Positions 11,275-21,300 of a stretch of 64,000 nt of DNA are shown piece by piece. Both the position numbers and the translations under genes were made by a program. How positions within the stretch are numbered: position 1 is the stretch's first letter; the number at the start of each line of letters is the position of its first letter. The stretch covers positions 186,001 through 250,000 of the forward strand of contig JADJUF010000041.1 in assembly GCA_016717005.1 (NCBI GenBank). The letters are read 5' to 3'. Under the pieces are notes generated by a model. That model was not told the origin of the DNA. It did no database searches and saw only the letters and a program-made list of their open reading frames with translations. This DNA comes from Myxococcales bacterium (lineage in GTDB: Bacteria; Myxococcota_A; Polyangia; Haliangiales; Haliangiaceae).

Positions 11275-13140
11275 ATGCTCAGCGTCCTGTTCCATCAACC
11301 CGTGATCCTGTGCGCGCTCGCCGCCGCGATCGTCGTCGGGCTCGCGCTGCTCGGCCTGCACGTGATCGACGAGCACGAGGCCGGTCTGGTCATCAAGCGC
11401 CTCGGCCGGCGCCTCCCGCCCGGCCGGCTGATCGCGACGCGCGGCGAGGCCGGCTACCAGGCCGATCTGCTGCCGCCGGGCTGGCACGTCCGGCTCTGGC
11501 GCTGGCAGTACAAGGTCGAGCGCATCCCGCTGGTGATCGTGCCGCCCGGGCAGATCGCGTGCGTCGTGGCCAACGACGGGCGGCCGATCCCGTCGGAGCG
11601 CGTGCTCGGCCGCGAGGTCCCGTGCGACCGCTTCCAGGACGCGCGCGCGTTCCTCGATGGCGCCGGCGAGCGCGGCCGTCAGCTCGCCGTGCTCACGGCG
11701 GGCACGTACCGGATCAACCCGGCGGCGTTCAAGGTCATCACCGCCGACAAGGCCGGCCACGACGGCCTGGCCGCGCGCGACCTGCACGTGCTCACCGTGC
11801 CGTCCGACGCCGTCGGCGTGGTCACCGTCCTCGACGGCCGCCCGATCACCACCGGCGACCTGGCCGGGCCGCCGGTGCCCGGCCACGACGGCTACCAGCG
11901 GGCCCAGGCGTTCATCGACGCCGGCGGCCGCCGCGGCCTGCAGGAGGAGGTGCTGCTGTCGGGCGCGTGGAACGTGAACCCGTGGTTCGCGCGGATCCAG
12001 CTGCACGATCTCACCGAGATCCCGATCGGCTACGTCGGCGTGGTCGTGTCGTACGTCGGCGAGGAGCACCTCGACGTCACCGGCACCGACTTCACCCACG
12101 GCGACCTGGTCGAGCGCGGCCGCAAGGGCGTGTGGGTCGACCCGCTCCTGCCGGGCAAGCACCCGCTCAACCCCCAGGTCATGAAGGTCGAGCGGGTGCC
12201 GACCACCAACATCGTCCTCAACTGGGCCGGCCGCACCGAGGCCCACCACTACGACGACCGGCTGGCCCCGATCACCGTGCGCAGCAAGGACGGGTTCTCG
12301 TTCCCGCTCGACGTGTCGGCGATCATCCACATCGGCATGCACGACGCGCCGCGCGTGATCTCGCGGGTCGGCTCGATGCAGAACCTGGTCGACCACGTGC
12401 TACAGCCGGTGGTCGGCAACTACTTCCGCAACTCGGCCCAGCAGGTCAGCGTGCTCGAGTTCCTGTCGGCGCGCACCGACCGGCAGCGCGAGGCGTACAC
12501 CCACATCAGCGCGGCGCTCGGCGAGTACGACGTCGAGTGCATCGACGCGCTGATCGGCGACATCCAGGCGCCGGCGGAGCTGATGAAGACCCAGACCGAT
12601 CGCAAGATCGCCGACGAGCTGCAGGTGACCTACGACGCGCAGCGCGACGCCGAGATGAAGCGGCAGGCCCTGGCGCGCGAGAGCGCGGTCGCGAGCATGC
12701 AGGCCGAGGTGGTGAGGTCCGAGCAGCTGGTCCGGATCGCGCAGACCCACGCCGCGGCCGCGGTCGAGGCGGCGCGCGGCGCGGCGTCGGCGGAGATCGC
12801 CCGGGCCGAGGCCGCCGCGACCGCGCGCCGGCTGCAGGCCGCGGCCGAGGCCGCCGCCACCGAGCTGGACGGCCAGGCCCGGGCCTCGGCGCGCGCCGCC
12901 CGCGGTCAGGCCGAGGCCGCGTCGCAGCGGGCGATCGGCGCGGCCCGAGCCGACGCGTTCACCGGCGGGCGCACCGCGCTGGGCGAGACCTTCGCCGCGG
13001 TCGAGATCGCGACCGTGCTCGCGAACGCCGGCGTCAAGCTCGTCCCCGACGTCGCGGTCGGCGGCGCCGCCGGCACCACCGGCCTGGCCGACGCGCTGGT
13101 CGCCCGCATGCTCGCGGGCGGCACGCTGCTCAAGGCGTGA
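11275..13140 (+). CDS. SPFH/band-7 (flotillin-like) membrane protein
   Basis: 621 residues. An N-terminal membrane anchor (residues about 8-28, VILCALAAAIVVGLALLGL) is followed by two tandem related segments of about 85 residues (PPGQIACVVANDGRPIPSER and VPSDAVGVVTVLDGRPITTG). Then comes an SPFH domain (IPIGYVGVVVSYVGEE, ITVRSKDGFSFPLDVSAIIH, VVGNYFRNSAQQVSVLEFL). Residues about 440-560 form an Ala/Glu/Arg coiled coil (AQRDAEMKRQALARESAV) as in flotillins. Family members scaffold membrane microdomains or protease complexes. ATG with AGGAG 6 bp upstream fixes the start. Its 3' end overlaps the convergent oxygenase gene by 11 bp. No NfeD partner is nearby. Confidence 0.85.
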   Translation: MLSVLFHQPVILCALAAAIVVGLALLGLHVIDEHEAGLVIKRLGRRLPPGRLIATRGEAGYQADLLPPGWHVRLWRWQYKVERIPLVIVPPGQIACVVANDGRPIPSERVLGREVPCDRFQDARAFLDGAGERGRQLAVLTAGTYRINPAAFKVITADKAGHDGLAARDLHVLTVPSDAVGVVTVLDGRPITTGDLAGPPVPGHDGYQRAQAFIDAGGRRGLQEEVLLSGAWNVNPWFARIQLHDLTEIPIGYVGVVVSYVGEEHLDVTGTDFTHGDLVERGRKGVWVDPLLPGKHPLNPQVMKVERVPTTNIVLNWAGRTEAHHYDDRLAPITVRSKDGFSFPLDVSAIIHIGMHDAPRVISRVGSMQNLVDHVLQPVVGNYFRNSAQQVSVLEFLSARTDRQREAYTHISAALGEYDVECIDALIGDIQAPAELMKTQTDRKIADELQVTYDAQRDAEMKRQALARESAVASMQAEVVRSEQLVRIAQTHAAAAVEAARGAASAEIARAEAAATARRLQAAAEAAATELDGQARASARAARGQAEAASQRAIGAARADAFTGGRTALGETFAAVEIATVLANAGVKLVPDVAVGGAAGTTGLADALVARMLAGGTLLKA

Positions 13141-14602
13141 GCGGGACCGGGGCCGCCAGCCGCGCGCGCCAGACCACGCCGTCGTAGCCCGCGCACACGA
13201 CGTCGTCGGTGGCGGTCAGCGCGACGCTGGTGACGAAGTCGGGGGTGCTCGCCGCCGCGAGCTCGCACGGGCCCCGCCACCGCTTGACGGCGCCGTCCTC
13301 CGAGCTGGTCACCCAGGTGCCGTCGCGCGCGACCGCGACCGCGGTGATCGCGGCGCCGTGCGCGCGCGTCGCCGCGACGACCCGACCGTCGGGCGCGAGC
13401 TGGGTCCACCACCCGCGGGTGTCGCCGACCACGAGCCCGCCGGTCGCCAGGGCCGCGACCGCCCGCAGCGGCGCGTCCAGCTCGACGACGGCGTCGCCCC
13501 GCCCGTGCGGATCCGTGACGACGACCCGGCCGTCGTGGCCGACCGAGACGAAGCCGCGCGGGTGCGCCGCGACGCGCCACGCCCAGCCGGTGTGCGCCGG
13601 CGCGGTCCACGCCGGCGCGCCGTCGATGGTGAAGGCGGCCAGCGTGCCGCGCGCGGTCGCGGCCACGACGTGATGGCCGTGCGCGGCGAGCGCCAGGATC
13701 GCCCCGAGCCCCGACGCGACCGCGCGGTGCGCGCCGGTCGGCTCGACGACGATGATCGCCCCCGAGCGGGTGCCGGCCCACAGCCGGCGCTCGGCATCCT
13801 CGACCAGGGTCGTGACCGAGCCGGCGCCCAGCGCGATCGTGGCGGCGCCCGGGCCCCAGCGCCGCACGGTGCCGTCGCGGCCCGCGCTGGCGATCGCGCC
13901 ATCGGCGCACGCGATCGCGGTCCACGCGTAGCCGCGGTGCCGCCCCACGACGTCGCGGCGATCCGGGCTCGGCGCCGCGGCCGCGGCCCGGCGGTACATC
14001 GCGTCGGTGCGCAGCACGTGCTTGATCCCGGCCGTGACCGCCTCGCCGTCGTGCCACAGCCGGTGATCGAACACGATCGCGGCGCCCAGGCTCGGCGCGA
14101 TCGACGCCCACCGCGTCTCGCCGCGGGCGTCGGCGTAGAACCGCGTGTGGCCGCCGACCCGATCGGGCGCGTCGTCGAGGTAGAGCTGCACGGTCAGGTG
14201 CGAGCGCAGCTCGTCGCTGGGCACGTGGGCGCCGTCGCGGTGGACGCAGAACGCCTGGCCGTCGCGGTAGCGGCACGCGCGGAAGCGCGGGTTGAACCCG
14301 ACCAGCGTCCAGCGCTCACCGTCGACGACCAGCTCGGCCGGCACGTGCGCGCCCAGCTCGGCGAACAGCGCGGCGGCCAGGGCGTCGTCGTCGAACACCA
14401 GCCGGTCGTTGTCGCGGTAGTCGGCCGGGTAGCGCTCGCCCGTGGCCGCGAAGCCGCGTCGCTCGAGCTCGGCCCGAAGCCCCGCGCAGCGCGCGGCGTC
14501 GATCGCCCGCGGGATGAGCACGCCGACCAGCGGCCCCGGCGGCAGGAAGCGCGCGGTCACGACGCCACGACCCGCATCGGGGTGGACCGTGCCGCGGGTC
14601 AT
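13130..14602 (-). CDS. 2OG-Fe(II) oxygenase fused to WD40-like repeats
   Basis: 490 residues. Residues about 10-205 match prolyl-4-hydroxylase-type dioxygenases: YRDGQAFCVHRDGAHVP gives the HxD metal motif, and IVFDHRLWHDGEAVTAGIKH gives the distal His and following V-x-G-x-K region, ending VLRTDAMYRR. From about residue 215 a set of WD40/beta-propeller-like repeats follows (GYAWTAIACADGAIASAGRD, GTVRRWGPG, GFVSVGHDGRVVVTDP, GTWVTSSEDGAVKRWRG). The propeller may be a substrate- or partner-binding platform for the hydroxylase; that is inference. It starts on an ATG overlapping the TetR stop (ATGA), so it is coupled to and probably repressed by that regulator. Confidence 0.85.
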   Translation of the reverse strand: MTRGTVHPDAGRGVVTARFLPPGPLVGVLIPRAIDAARCAGLRAELERRGFAATGERYPADYRDNDRLVFDDDALAAALFAELGAHVPAELVVDGERWTLVGFNPRFRACRYRDGQAFCVHRDGAHVPSDELRSHLTVQLYLDDAPDRVGGHTRFYADARGETRWASIAPSLGAAIVFDHRLWHDGEAVTAGIKHVLRTDAMYRRAAAAAPSPDRRDVVGRHRGYAWTAIACADGAIASAGRDGTVRRWGPGAATIALGAGSVTTLVEDAERRLWAGTRSGAIIVVEPTGAHRAVASGLGAILALAAHGHHVVAATARGTLAAFTIDGAPAWTAPAHTGWAWRVAAHPRGFVSVGHDGRVVVTDPHGRGDAVVELDAPLRAVAALATGGLVVGDTRGWWTQLAPDGRVVAATRAHGAAITAVAVARDGTWVTSSEDGAVKRWRGPCELAAASTPDFVTSVALTATDDVVCAGYDGVVWRARLAAPVPLTP

Positions 14603-15222
14603 CGCCGCCTCCGCGCGAGCGGCGCCTTGGCGCCGACGAGGCCGGCGGCCATGCGCAGCGTCGACGGCGCGGCGCTGCCGGCGGGGATCAGGCCGCGCGC
14701 GGTCACCGCGACGGTGAAGTAGCCCTGGATCGTCGCGACCAGCGCGGCGGCGGCCGCGTCGGCGTCGGTGCAGGTGAACACCTTGGCGCGCCGGCCGGCC
14801 GCGATGATCGCGGTGGCCCGCGCCACCAGCGCCGCCAGCGTGCGCTCGACCTCGGCCCGCACCCGGGGCTCGCGCAGCGCCTCGGCCATCGCCGTGACCC
14901 AGCACGCCAGCGCCGCGGGCGCGGCGTGGGCGCCGAGGCCGAGGTGGACGTCGATGAACGCCACCAGCTGCGCCGCCGGGGCGCCGGCGCCGGCCACGGC
15001 GGCGTCGAGGGCCTGGGTGTGCGCGGCGGCGATGGCGCGCACCGCCTCGACCAGGATCTCGACCTTGTCGGCGAAGTGGTAGTGGATGAGCCCGGGCGCG
15101 AGCCCGGCCGCGCGGCCGACGTCGGCGATCGAGGCGCCGGCGTACCCCTGCGTGGCCATGACCTCGACCAGCGCGTCGACGATCTGCGCGCGGCGGGCGG
15201 CGGTGTTGGAGCGGCGGGCCAT
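14599..15222 (-). CDS. TetR-family transcriptional regulator
   Basis: 207 residues beginning MARRSNTAARRAQIVDALVE. The N-terminal helix-turn-helix is typical: YAGASIADVGRAAGLAPGLI followed by HYHFADKVEILVEAVRAI. The C-terminal ligand domain includes ALACWVTAMAEALREPRVR, reminiscent of BetI-like TetR proteins. A perfect palindrome sits 6 bp upstream of the start (separate entry) and is the likely operator, so the gene should autoregulate together with the downstream oxygenase/WD40 gene, whose ATG overlaps this TGA. The ligand is unknown. Confidence 0.92.
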   Translation of the reverse strand: MARRSNTAARRAQIVDALVEVMATQGYAGASIADVGRAAGLAPGLIHYHFADKVEILVEAVRAIAAAHTQALDAAVAGAGAPAAQLVAFIDVHLGLGAHAAPAALACWVTAMAEALREPRVRAEVERTLAALVARATAIIAAGRRAKVFTCTDADAAAAALVATIQGYFTVAVTARGLIPAGSAAPSTLRMAAGLVGAKAPLARRRR

Positions 15223-15228
15223 CTTATA

Positions 15229-15248
15229 TTGGTTGGGTGACCAACCAA
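15229..15248. promoter_or_regulatory. Palindromic TetR operator
   Basis: TTGGTTGG-GTGA-CCAACCAA is a perfect 8-bp inverted repeat with a 4-bp spacer, located 6 bp upstream of the TetR ATG in a small AT-rich island (TATATT next to it). Size, symmetry and position are those of a TetR-family operator; binding here would block transcription of the regulator and the oxygenase. Confidence 0.75.
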
Positions 15249-15495
15249 GATTGGCACGGCCCGCGCCCCGGCGCAAGCCCCGCAAGCCCCGCCCCGCCCG
15301 CCGGCCCCGCCGGCGCGCCGTCGGACGGCGGACGGCCCCGGCGCAAGCCCACCGCCGCCCCCGCCGGCGGCCGGCGAGCGTGGCCGCCCCAACCGCGCGG
15401 GCGATCACGGCGCGTCACCGTCCCGCCCACGGTCTGAGCCAGGACGGTGACGAACCTGCGACGAGATCGTGCGCGTCGGCGCGTAGGGTGCCGCG

Positions 15496-17004
15496 ATGAC
15501 GTTCTCTCGTCGGTGGTTCCTCCAGGGCAGCGCGCTCGTCCCGGTCGCCGCGATGCTGCCGCTGGCGTCGGGTTGCACCGACGGCGGCGACGACCCGGCG
15601 GTGGTGTTCGTCCACGGCGTCGCCAGCGGCGACCCGACGCCGTCGTCGCTGATCATCTGGACCCGGGTGTCGACCGCGCCGGCCGGCACGCCCGTCGAGG
15701 TGGTCTGGGAGCTGTCGCTCGACGACTTCGCGACGATCGCCGCGACCGGCACGGCGACGACGGACGACCGCCGCGACTTCACCGTCAAGGTCGACGTCGG
15801 CGACCTGACCCCCGGCGCGCGGTACGCCTACCGCTTCACCGCGTTCGACGAGACCTCGCCGGTCGGCTGGGCCCGGACGCCGAGCGCGGGCGCCCTCGAC
15901 CGGCTCCGGCTCGGGGTCGCGTCGTGCGCGAGCCTGGCCCACGGCTACTTCCACGCCTACCGCGCGCTCGCCGCGCAGGCGCTCGACGCGGTCGTCCACC
16001 TCGGCGACTACATCTACGAGTACGGCACCAACGAGTACGGCGAGGTCCGGCCCTACGAGCCCAGCCACGAGCTCGTGAGCCTCGCGGACTACCGGGCACG
16101 GTACGCGCAGTACCGCCGCGATCCCGATCTGCAGCTGGTCCACGCGGCGCACGCGTTCATCGCCGTGTGGGACGACCACGAGGTCGCCGACAACAGCTGG
16201 AGCGACGGCGCCAACAACCACCAGCCCGAGACCGAGGGCCCGTTCGCGGATCGGCGCGCCGCGGCGCTGCAGGCCTACCGCGAGTGGATGCCGATCCGCG
16301 ACACCGCCGACGGCCACATCTACCGGAAGGTCGCGTTCGGCGACCTCGTCGACCTGTTCATGCTCGACACGCGCCTGCTCGGGCGCGATCCCCAGAGCGA
16401 CGTCGGCGGGCCGCCGCTCGAGGATCCGACCCGCACGCTCCTCGGCGCCGCCCAGGAGGCGTGGCTCGCGACCGAGCTGCCGGCGTCGACGGCGACCTGG
16501 CGGCTGGTCGGCCAGCAGGTGATGATGGGGCAGCTGCCGCAGTTCCTGAACCTGGACGCGTGGGATGGCTACCCGGCGGCGCGGGACCGGTTCTTCGACC
16601 TGATCGAGCGCGAGGGCGTCCGCGACGTGGTCGTCCTCACCGGCGACATCCACTCGACCTGGGCGATGGACCTGACCCGCGATCCGACCGATCTGGTCGC
16701 CTACGACCCGCTGACCGGCCGCGGCGCCCTCGCGGTCGAGCTGGTGACGCCGGCGATCTCCTCGCCCGGGCTGCCCGAGTCGTTCGCCGACGGGATCGCC
16801 GCGCGCCTCGCGGAGAACCGCCACCTCAAGTTCGTCGAGGTCTCGCGCCGCGGCTTCCTCGTGCTCGACGTCGATCGGCAGCGCGTGCACGGGACGTTCC
16901 ACCACCTCGACGACGCCCACCTGATCTCCCCCGAGGTCGCGACCCTGACCGAGGCCGCCCAGGTCGAGGTGCGCCTGGGCACGCCGCGGCTGATCAAGCT
17001 GTAG
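15496..17004 (+). CDS. phoD: PhoD-like alkaline phosphatase/phosphodiesterase, Tat-exported
   Basis: 502 residues. The N-terminus MTFSRRWFLQGSALVP is a twin-arginine signal (S-R-R-x-F-L). A Cys within LASGCTDGG could also act as a lipobox. The PhoD N-terminal domain follows (VFVHGVASGDPTPSSLIIWT), then the metallophosphatase core: RLGVASCASLAHGYFHAYRA, AVVHLGDYIYEYG, FIAVWDDHEVADNSW, FMLDTRLLGRD and VVLTGDIHSTWAMDL. Metal ligands (Cys, Asp, Asp-His, His) are all present. Such enzymes hydrolyse phosphomono- or diesters in the periplasm or outside the cell and are often phosphate-starvation induced. No Pho box was identified in the 250-bp upstream gap. Confidence 0.9.
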   Translation: MTFSRRWFLQGSALVPVAAMLPLASGCTDGGDDPAVVFVHGVASGDPTPSSLIIWTRVSTAPAGTPVEVVWELSLDDFATIAATGTATTDDRRDFTVKVDVGDLTPGARYAYRFTAFDETSPVGWARTPSAGALDRLRLGVASCASLAHGYFHAYRALAAQALDAVVHLGDYIYEYGTNEYGEVRPYEPSHELVSLADYRARYAQYRRDPDLQLVHAAHAFIAVWDDHEVADNSWSDGANNHQPETEGPFADRRAAALQAYREWMPIRDTADGHIYRKVAFGDLVDLFMLDTRLLGRDPQSDVGGPPLEDPTRTLLGAAQEAWLATELPASTATWRLVGQQVMMGQLPQFLNLDAWDGYPAARDRFFDLIEREGVRDVVVLTGDIHSTWAMDLTRDPTDLVAYDPLTGRGALAVELVTPAISSPGLPESFADGIAARLAENRHLKFVEVSRRGFLVLDVDRQRVHGTFHHLDDAHLISPEVATLTEAAQVEVRLGTPRLIKL

Positions 17005-17020
17005 CGGCGCGGCGTCAGAA

Positions 17021-17824
17021 TCAGACCGCGCGCGGCCGGCCGGCCTCGCGCCAGGCTGGCTCGTGATCGGCCGTGTACTGGTACCACTGCTCCATGCGCT
17101 TGCGGACCTCCATCGCCGGATCGCGGCCGAGCTCGGGCTCGAACCACGCGCGGGCCGCGAGGTAGCGGTACCAGTACGCGATCTGCGCGGCCTCGTCGGC
17201 CTGGATCAGGTGCAGCGGCGCCGGCGACCGCGCCGCGCGCCGCGCCCGATCGGCCGCGACCATCGCCCGCCACTCGACCACCGCGGCCTGGTGCGGGATC
17301 GGGTGCGTGCCGATCGCCCCGGCCGAGCGCATCAGCTCGTCGGGATCGTAGCGGACCGTCGCGCCGCACGCGCACGCCTGCTCGATCATGCGGAACGAGT
17401 GCGGCGCCGCGTACGACGCGCCACAGCCGGCGCACACCACCGGCCGCAGCTGGGCCTGGGCCGCGGCGTAGCGCGCGCGCGCCAGCTCGGCCAGGAGCCC
17501 GATCTCGAACTCCTCGCGGGCGTCCGCGAGCGCGTGCCCGACCGCGACGCCCTTGGCGCACGCCTCGTCGCGGACCGCGACCGGGTTGCCCTCCTCGAGG
17601 ATCGCGTCGTCGACCTGGGCGTGCCAGACGTCCATGATCTTCTGCTCGAGCTCGGACAGCCGGTGCTTGACCGCCCCGAGCTTGTGCGCCAGCGGCAGGT
17701 AGTCGCCGCCGCCGGCGACCGACGCGATGAACGCCTGGCCCTCGGCCTCGGCCTCGGCCCGGACCTGCTCGTGGCGGCCCTTGATCTGTGCCAGGAACCC
17801 GTCCCAGCGCGCGAGTGCGGACAT
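17021..17824 (-). CDS. Hypothetical protein with zinc-ribbon-like Cys motif
   Basis: 267 residues, no signal peptide. The N-terminal half is helical (FLAQIKGRHEQVRAEAEAEG, LGAVKHRLSELEQKIMDVW). The centre carries CAGCGASY then CACGATVRYD, two CxxC-like pairs 22 residues apart that look like a zinc ribbon. The C-terminal part contains AAQIAYWYRYLAARAWFEPE. I do not recognise the family. The ATG has GGAGG 8 bp upstream. It lies 148 bp downstream of and co-directional with the His-rich gene, so the two may form an operon. Convergent with phoD. Confidence 0.7.
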   Translation of the reverse strand: MSALARWDGFLAQIKGRHEQVRAEAEAEGQAFIASVAGGGDYLPLAHKLGAVKHRLSELEQKIMDVWHAQVDDAILEEGNPVAVRDEACAKGVAVGHALADAREEFEIGLLAELARARYAAAQAQLRPVVCAGCGASYAAPHSFRMIEQACACGATVRYDPDELMRSAGAIGTHPIPHQAAVVEWRAMVAADRARRAARSPAPLHLIQADEAAQIAYWYRYLAARAWFEPELGRDPAMEVRKRMEQWYQYTADHEPAWREAGRPRAV

Positions 17825-17972
17825 GATGACCTCCAGCGTGGGTTCGGCGCCGACGCCGCGCGTCGCCGGTGGTGCGCGCGCCGCGCCCCTCGAGGCGGGC
17901 GGGCGACGCCCCCCGTTCCGGCCGTGTGCGAGCGGGCACCGACGTCGCGCGGGCTCGCCCGCGACCGGCGAC

Positions 17973-19004
<1,032 letters not shown>

Positions 19005-19123
19005 CGGATGCTCCCCGGAGATTGAGTGGCTGCGAGGGTGGCACAGCCGCGCTGGCCCCGGCGCGCACGCGACCGCCTATTTGCGCCTTGCGCCGGACCA
19101 GGGATCCGACGCATCCAAGGGAC

Positions 19124-20459
19124 ATGACACAACCGCACGTGGTGATCCTGGGCGGCGGCTTCGGCGGCCTCACGGCGGCCCGGGCGCTGGCCAAGGCGCC
19201 GGTCACGATCACGCTGCTGGATCGCCGCAACCACCACCTGTTCCAGCCGCTGCTGTACCAGGTCGCCACCGCGGCGCTGAACCCCAGCGACATCGCGTAC
19301 CCGATCCGCGCGGTGCTGGCGAAGCAGGCCAACGCCCGGGTGCTCCTGGCCGACGCGCGCACGATCGACCCGACGCGGCGGGCGGTGGTGCTCGACGACG
19401 GCGAGCTCACCTACGACTACCTGATCGTCGCGACCGGCGCGACCCACTCGTACTTCGGCCACGCCGACTGGGCCGCGCCACGCGCCCGGCCTCAAGTCGA
19501 TCGAGGACGCGCTCGAGATCCGCCGGCGCGTGTTCCTGGCCTACGAGGCGGCCGAGCGCGAGAGCGACCCCGTGGCCCAGGCGGCGTGGCTGCGGTTCGT
19601 CGTGGTCGGCGCGGGTCCGACCGGTGTCGAGCTGGCCGGCGCGCTGGGGGAGATCGGCCTCCACACGCTCGCCAAGGACTTCCGGACGATCGATCCGACC
19701 CGGGTCGAGGTGCTGCTGGTCGAGGGCAACCCGCGCGTGCTCGGCGCCTTCCCCGCCGATCTCGGCGACGCCGCCGCTCGCTCGCTTGGCCGCCGGCACG
19801 TGACCGTCCGCTGCGACACCCGCGTGGTCGCGGTCGACGCCGACGGCGTCCTGGTCCAGCGCGCCGACGGCGGCCGCGAGCGCATCGCGGCCCACACCGT
19901 GCTGTGGGCCGCCGGGGTCAAGGCGTCGCCGCTGGCCGCGTCGCTGGCGGTGCCGCTCGACGGCGCCGGCCGGGTCAAGGTCGAGCCCGATCTCTCGATC
20001 CCGGGCCACCGCGAGGTGTTCGTGGTCGGCGATCTGGCGGCGTGCGCGTGCGACGGCACGCCGGTCCCGGGCGTGTGCCAGGGCGCGATCCAGGGCGGCC
20101 GCCACGCCGCGGCGATGATCAAGGCCGACCTCCGGCAGCGCGCGCGCGCGCCGTTCCGCTACAAGGACAAGGGCTCGCTCGCGACGATCGGCCGGGCCTC
20201 GGCGGTGGCGATGATCGGCAAGCGCACCCACCACGGCTTCCTGGCGTGGCTCCTGTGGTGGGTGATCCACATCTTCTATCTGATCGGCTTCAAGAACCGC
20301 TTCTTCGTGATGCTGTCGTGGGCGTGGTCGTGGCTGACGTTCCAGCGCGGCGCCCGGCTGATCACCGGCGAGGTCGGGGCGCTGCCGGCGATCCAGGGCA
20401 TCGGCGCCGACGGCGTCCGCGCCCTGCCTCCCGCGGCCGAGACCGTCCGGCCCGGTTGA
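19124..20459 (+). pseudogene. ndh: Type II NADH dehydrogenase, broken by one-base insertion
   Basis: The first frame starts MTQPHVVILGGGFGGLTAAR (FAD Rossmann motif) and runs through LDRRNHHLFQPLLYQVATAA and YLIVATGATHSYFGHADWAA. At about 19478 an extra C shifts the frame: the expected HAPGLKSIEDALEIRRRVFL continues in another frame, which stays open to 20459. That second part has VVVGAGPTGVELAGALGEIG (NADH Rossmann), VLWAAGVKASPLAASLAVPL, VFVVGDLAACACDG and the C-terminal amphipathic region LWWVIHIFYLIGF. Together they form a full NDH-2 of about 445 residues (NADH:quinone oxidoreductase, non-proton-pumping). Either a recent frameshift mutation or a sequencing/assembly error; all other residues look intact. 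Confidence 0.85.
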
Positions 20460-20684
20460 TCACGGAGGCCTGGGGAGGTCTCGAGCTGGGCATGGGCGCT
20501 CCCGAGCGGCCCCGTGCGACCCCGCGGGCGGCGCCCCCTGAGCCTCCCGCGGCCGCGAACGGCCCCGCACGCCCCCGAATGGCCGCGCAAAGGCCCAAAA
20601 TCAGCGGCGCAACGCCGATCTGGTGCCGATGAGGGTGCCTCTGCACTCGTCGGACCGCCGCTGACGTCCTACACTCCCCGCCGC

Positions 20685-20942
20685 ATGACTGATCGTAAAG
20701 CTACCTTTGCCAAGCGCCAGCGCGAGCTCGAGCAGAAACAACGGGCCGCGCAGCGGCTACAGCGTAAGTCGGAGCGCAAGGCCCGCTCCGCCTCGAGCCC
20801 GGACGACCCCAACGCCGACCCCGACGTCGACCCCGACCTCGCCGGCATCGTCCCGGGCCCGCAGCCGCGCGAGGAGGACGACGGCACGTTCGCCGTCACC
20901 GAGCCCGCCGAGAACGCGGTCCCGTCGGACGATTCGCCGTGA
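20685..20942 (+). CDS. Small basic/acidic two-part hypothetical protein, 85 aa
   Basis: Begins MTDRKATFAKRQRELEQKQR and continues as a highly charged helix rich in Arg/Lys/Gln (about residues 5-40, coiled-coil-like). A Pro/Asp-rich acidic tail follows (DPNADPDVDPDLAGIVPG). The pattern resembles small proteins annotated in myxobacteria as hypothetical, sometimes RNA- or ribosome-associated; no motif proves that. ATG start in a locally AT-richer stretch (ACTGATCGTAAAGCTACC). It stands alone between the broken ndh and a repeat lipoprotein. Confidence 0.6.
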   Translation: MTDRKATFAKRQRELEQKQRAAQRLQRKSERKARSASSPDDPNADPDVDPDLAGIVPGPQPREEDDGTFAVTEPAENAVPSDDSP

Positions 20943-21300
20943 ACTCCCCGGCGCAGGACGGGCCCAGCCCACGCACGTGAGCGGCCGCCCGCCGCTCGCT
21001 GCCACTGCGCCAGCCTGAGCAGCGCGCGCGGCCCTCCGCGCACCGCCGACTCAGCGCGACTCGGTCGACGGCGCCTCGCCAGCTCGCGCCCCATCGGCGC
21101 GCCGCGATGACCCGGACCTCCGGTCGCGGCACCGCCGCGCCGGTGGCCGGCGGCACAGGTGCGCCGCGACGCCGCCTCGGCGGGACGACCGCTGCCCGAT
21201 CGTGCCGCTCGGACGTGGCCACGAGCGTTCCCTGTGGGCCGCCGGCATCGTATCCTGCAGCGAGGGGTGGGCACCGTCGTGCTCAACATAAGGAGTCTCC
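20943..21300. other. Intergenic region upstream of the repeat lipoprotein
   Basis: No convincing gene on either strand. A strong ribosome binding site AAGGAG precedes the ATG at 21301 by 6 bp, in a short AT-richer leader (CAACATAAGGAGTCTCC). The promoter is presumably in the last 100 bp but no clear -10/-35 pair was assigned. Confidence 0.5.
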
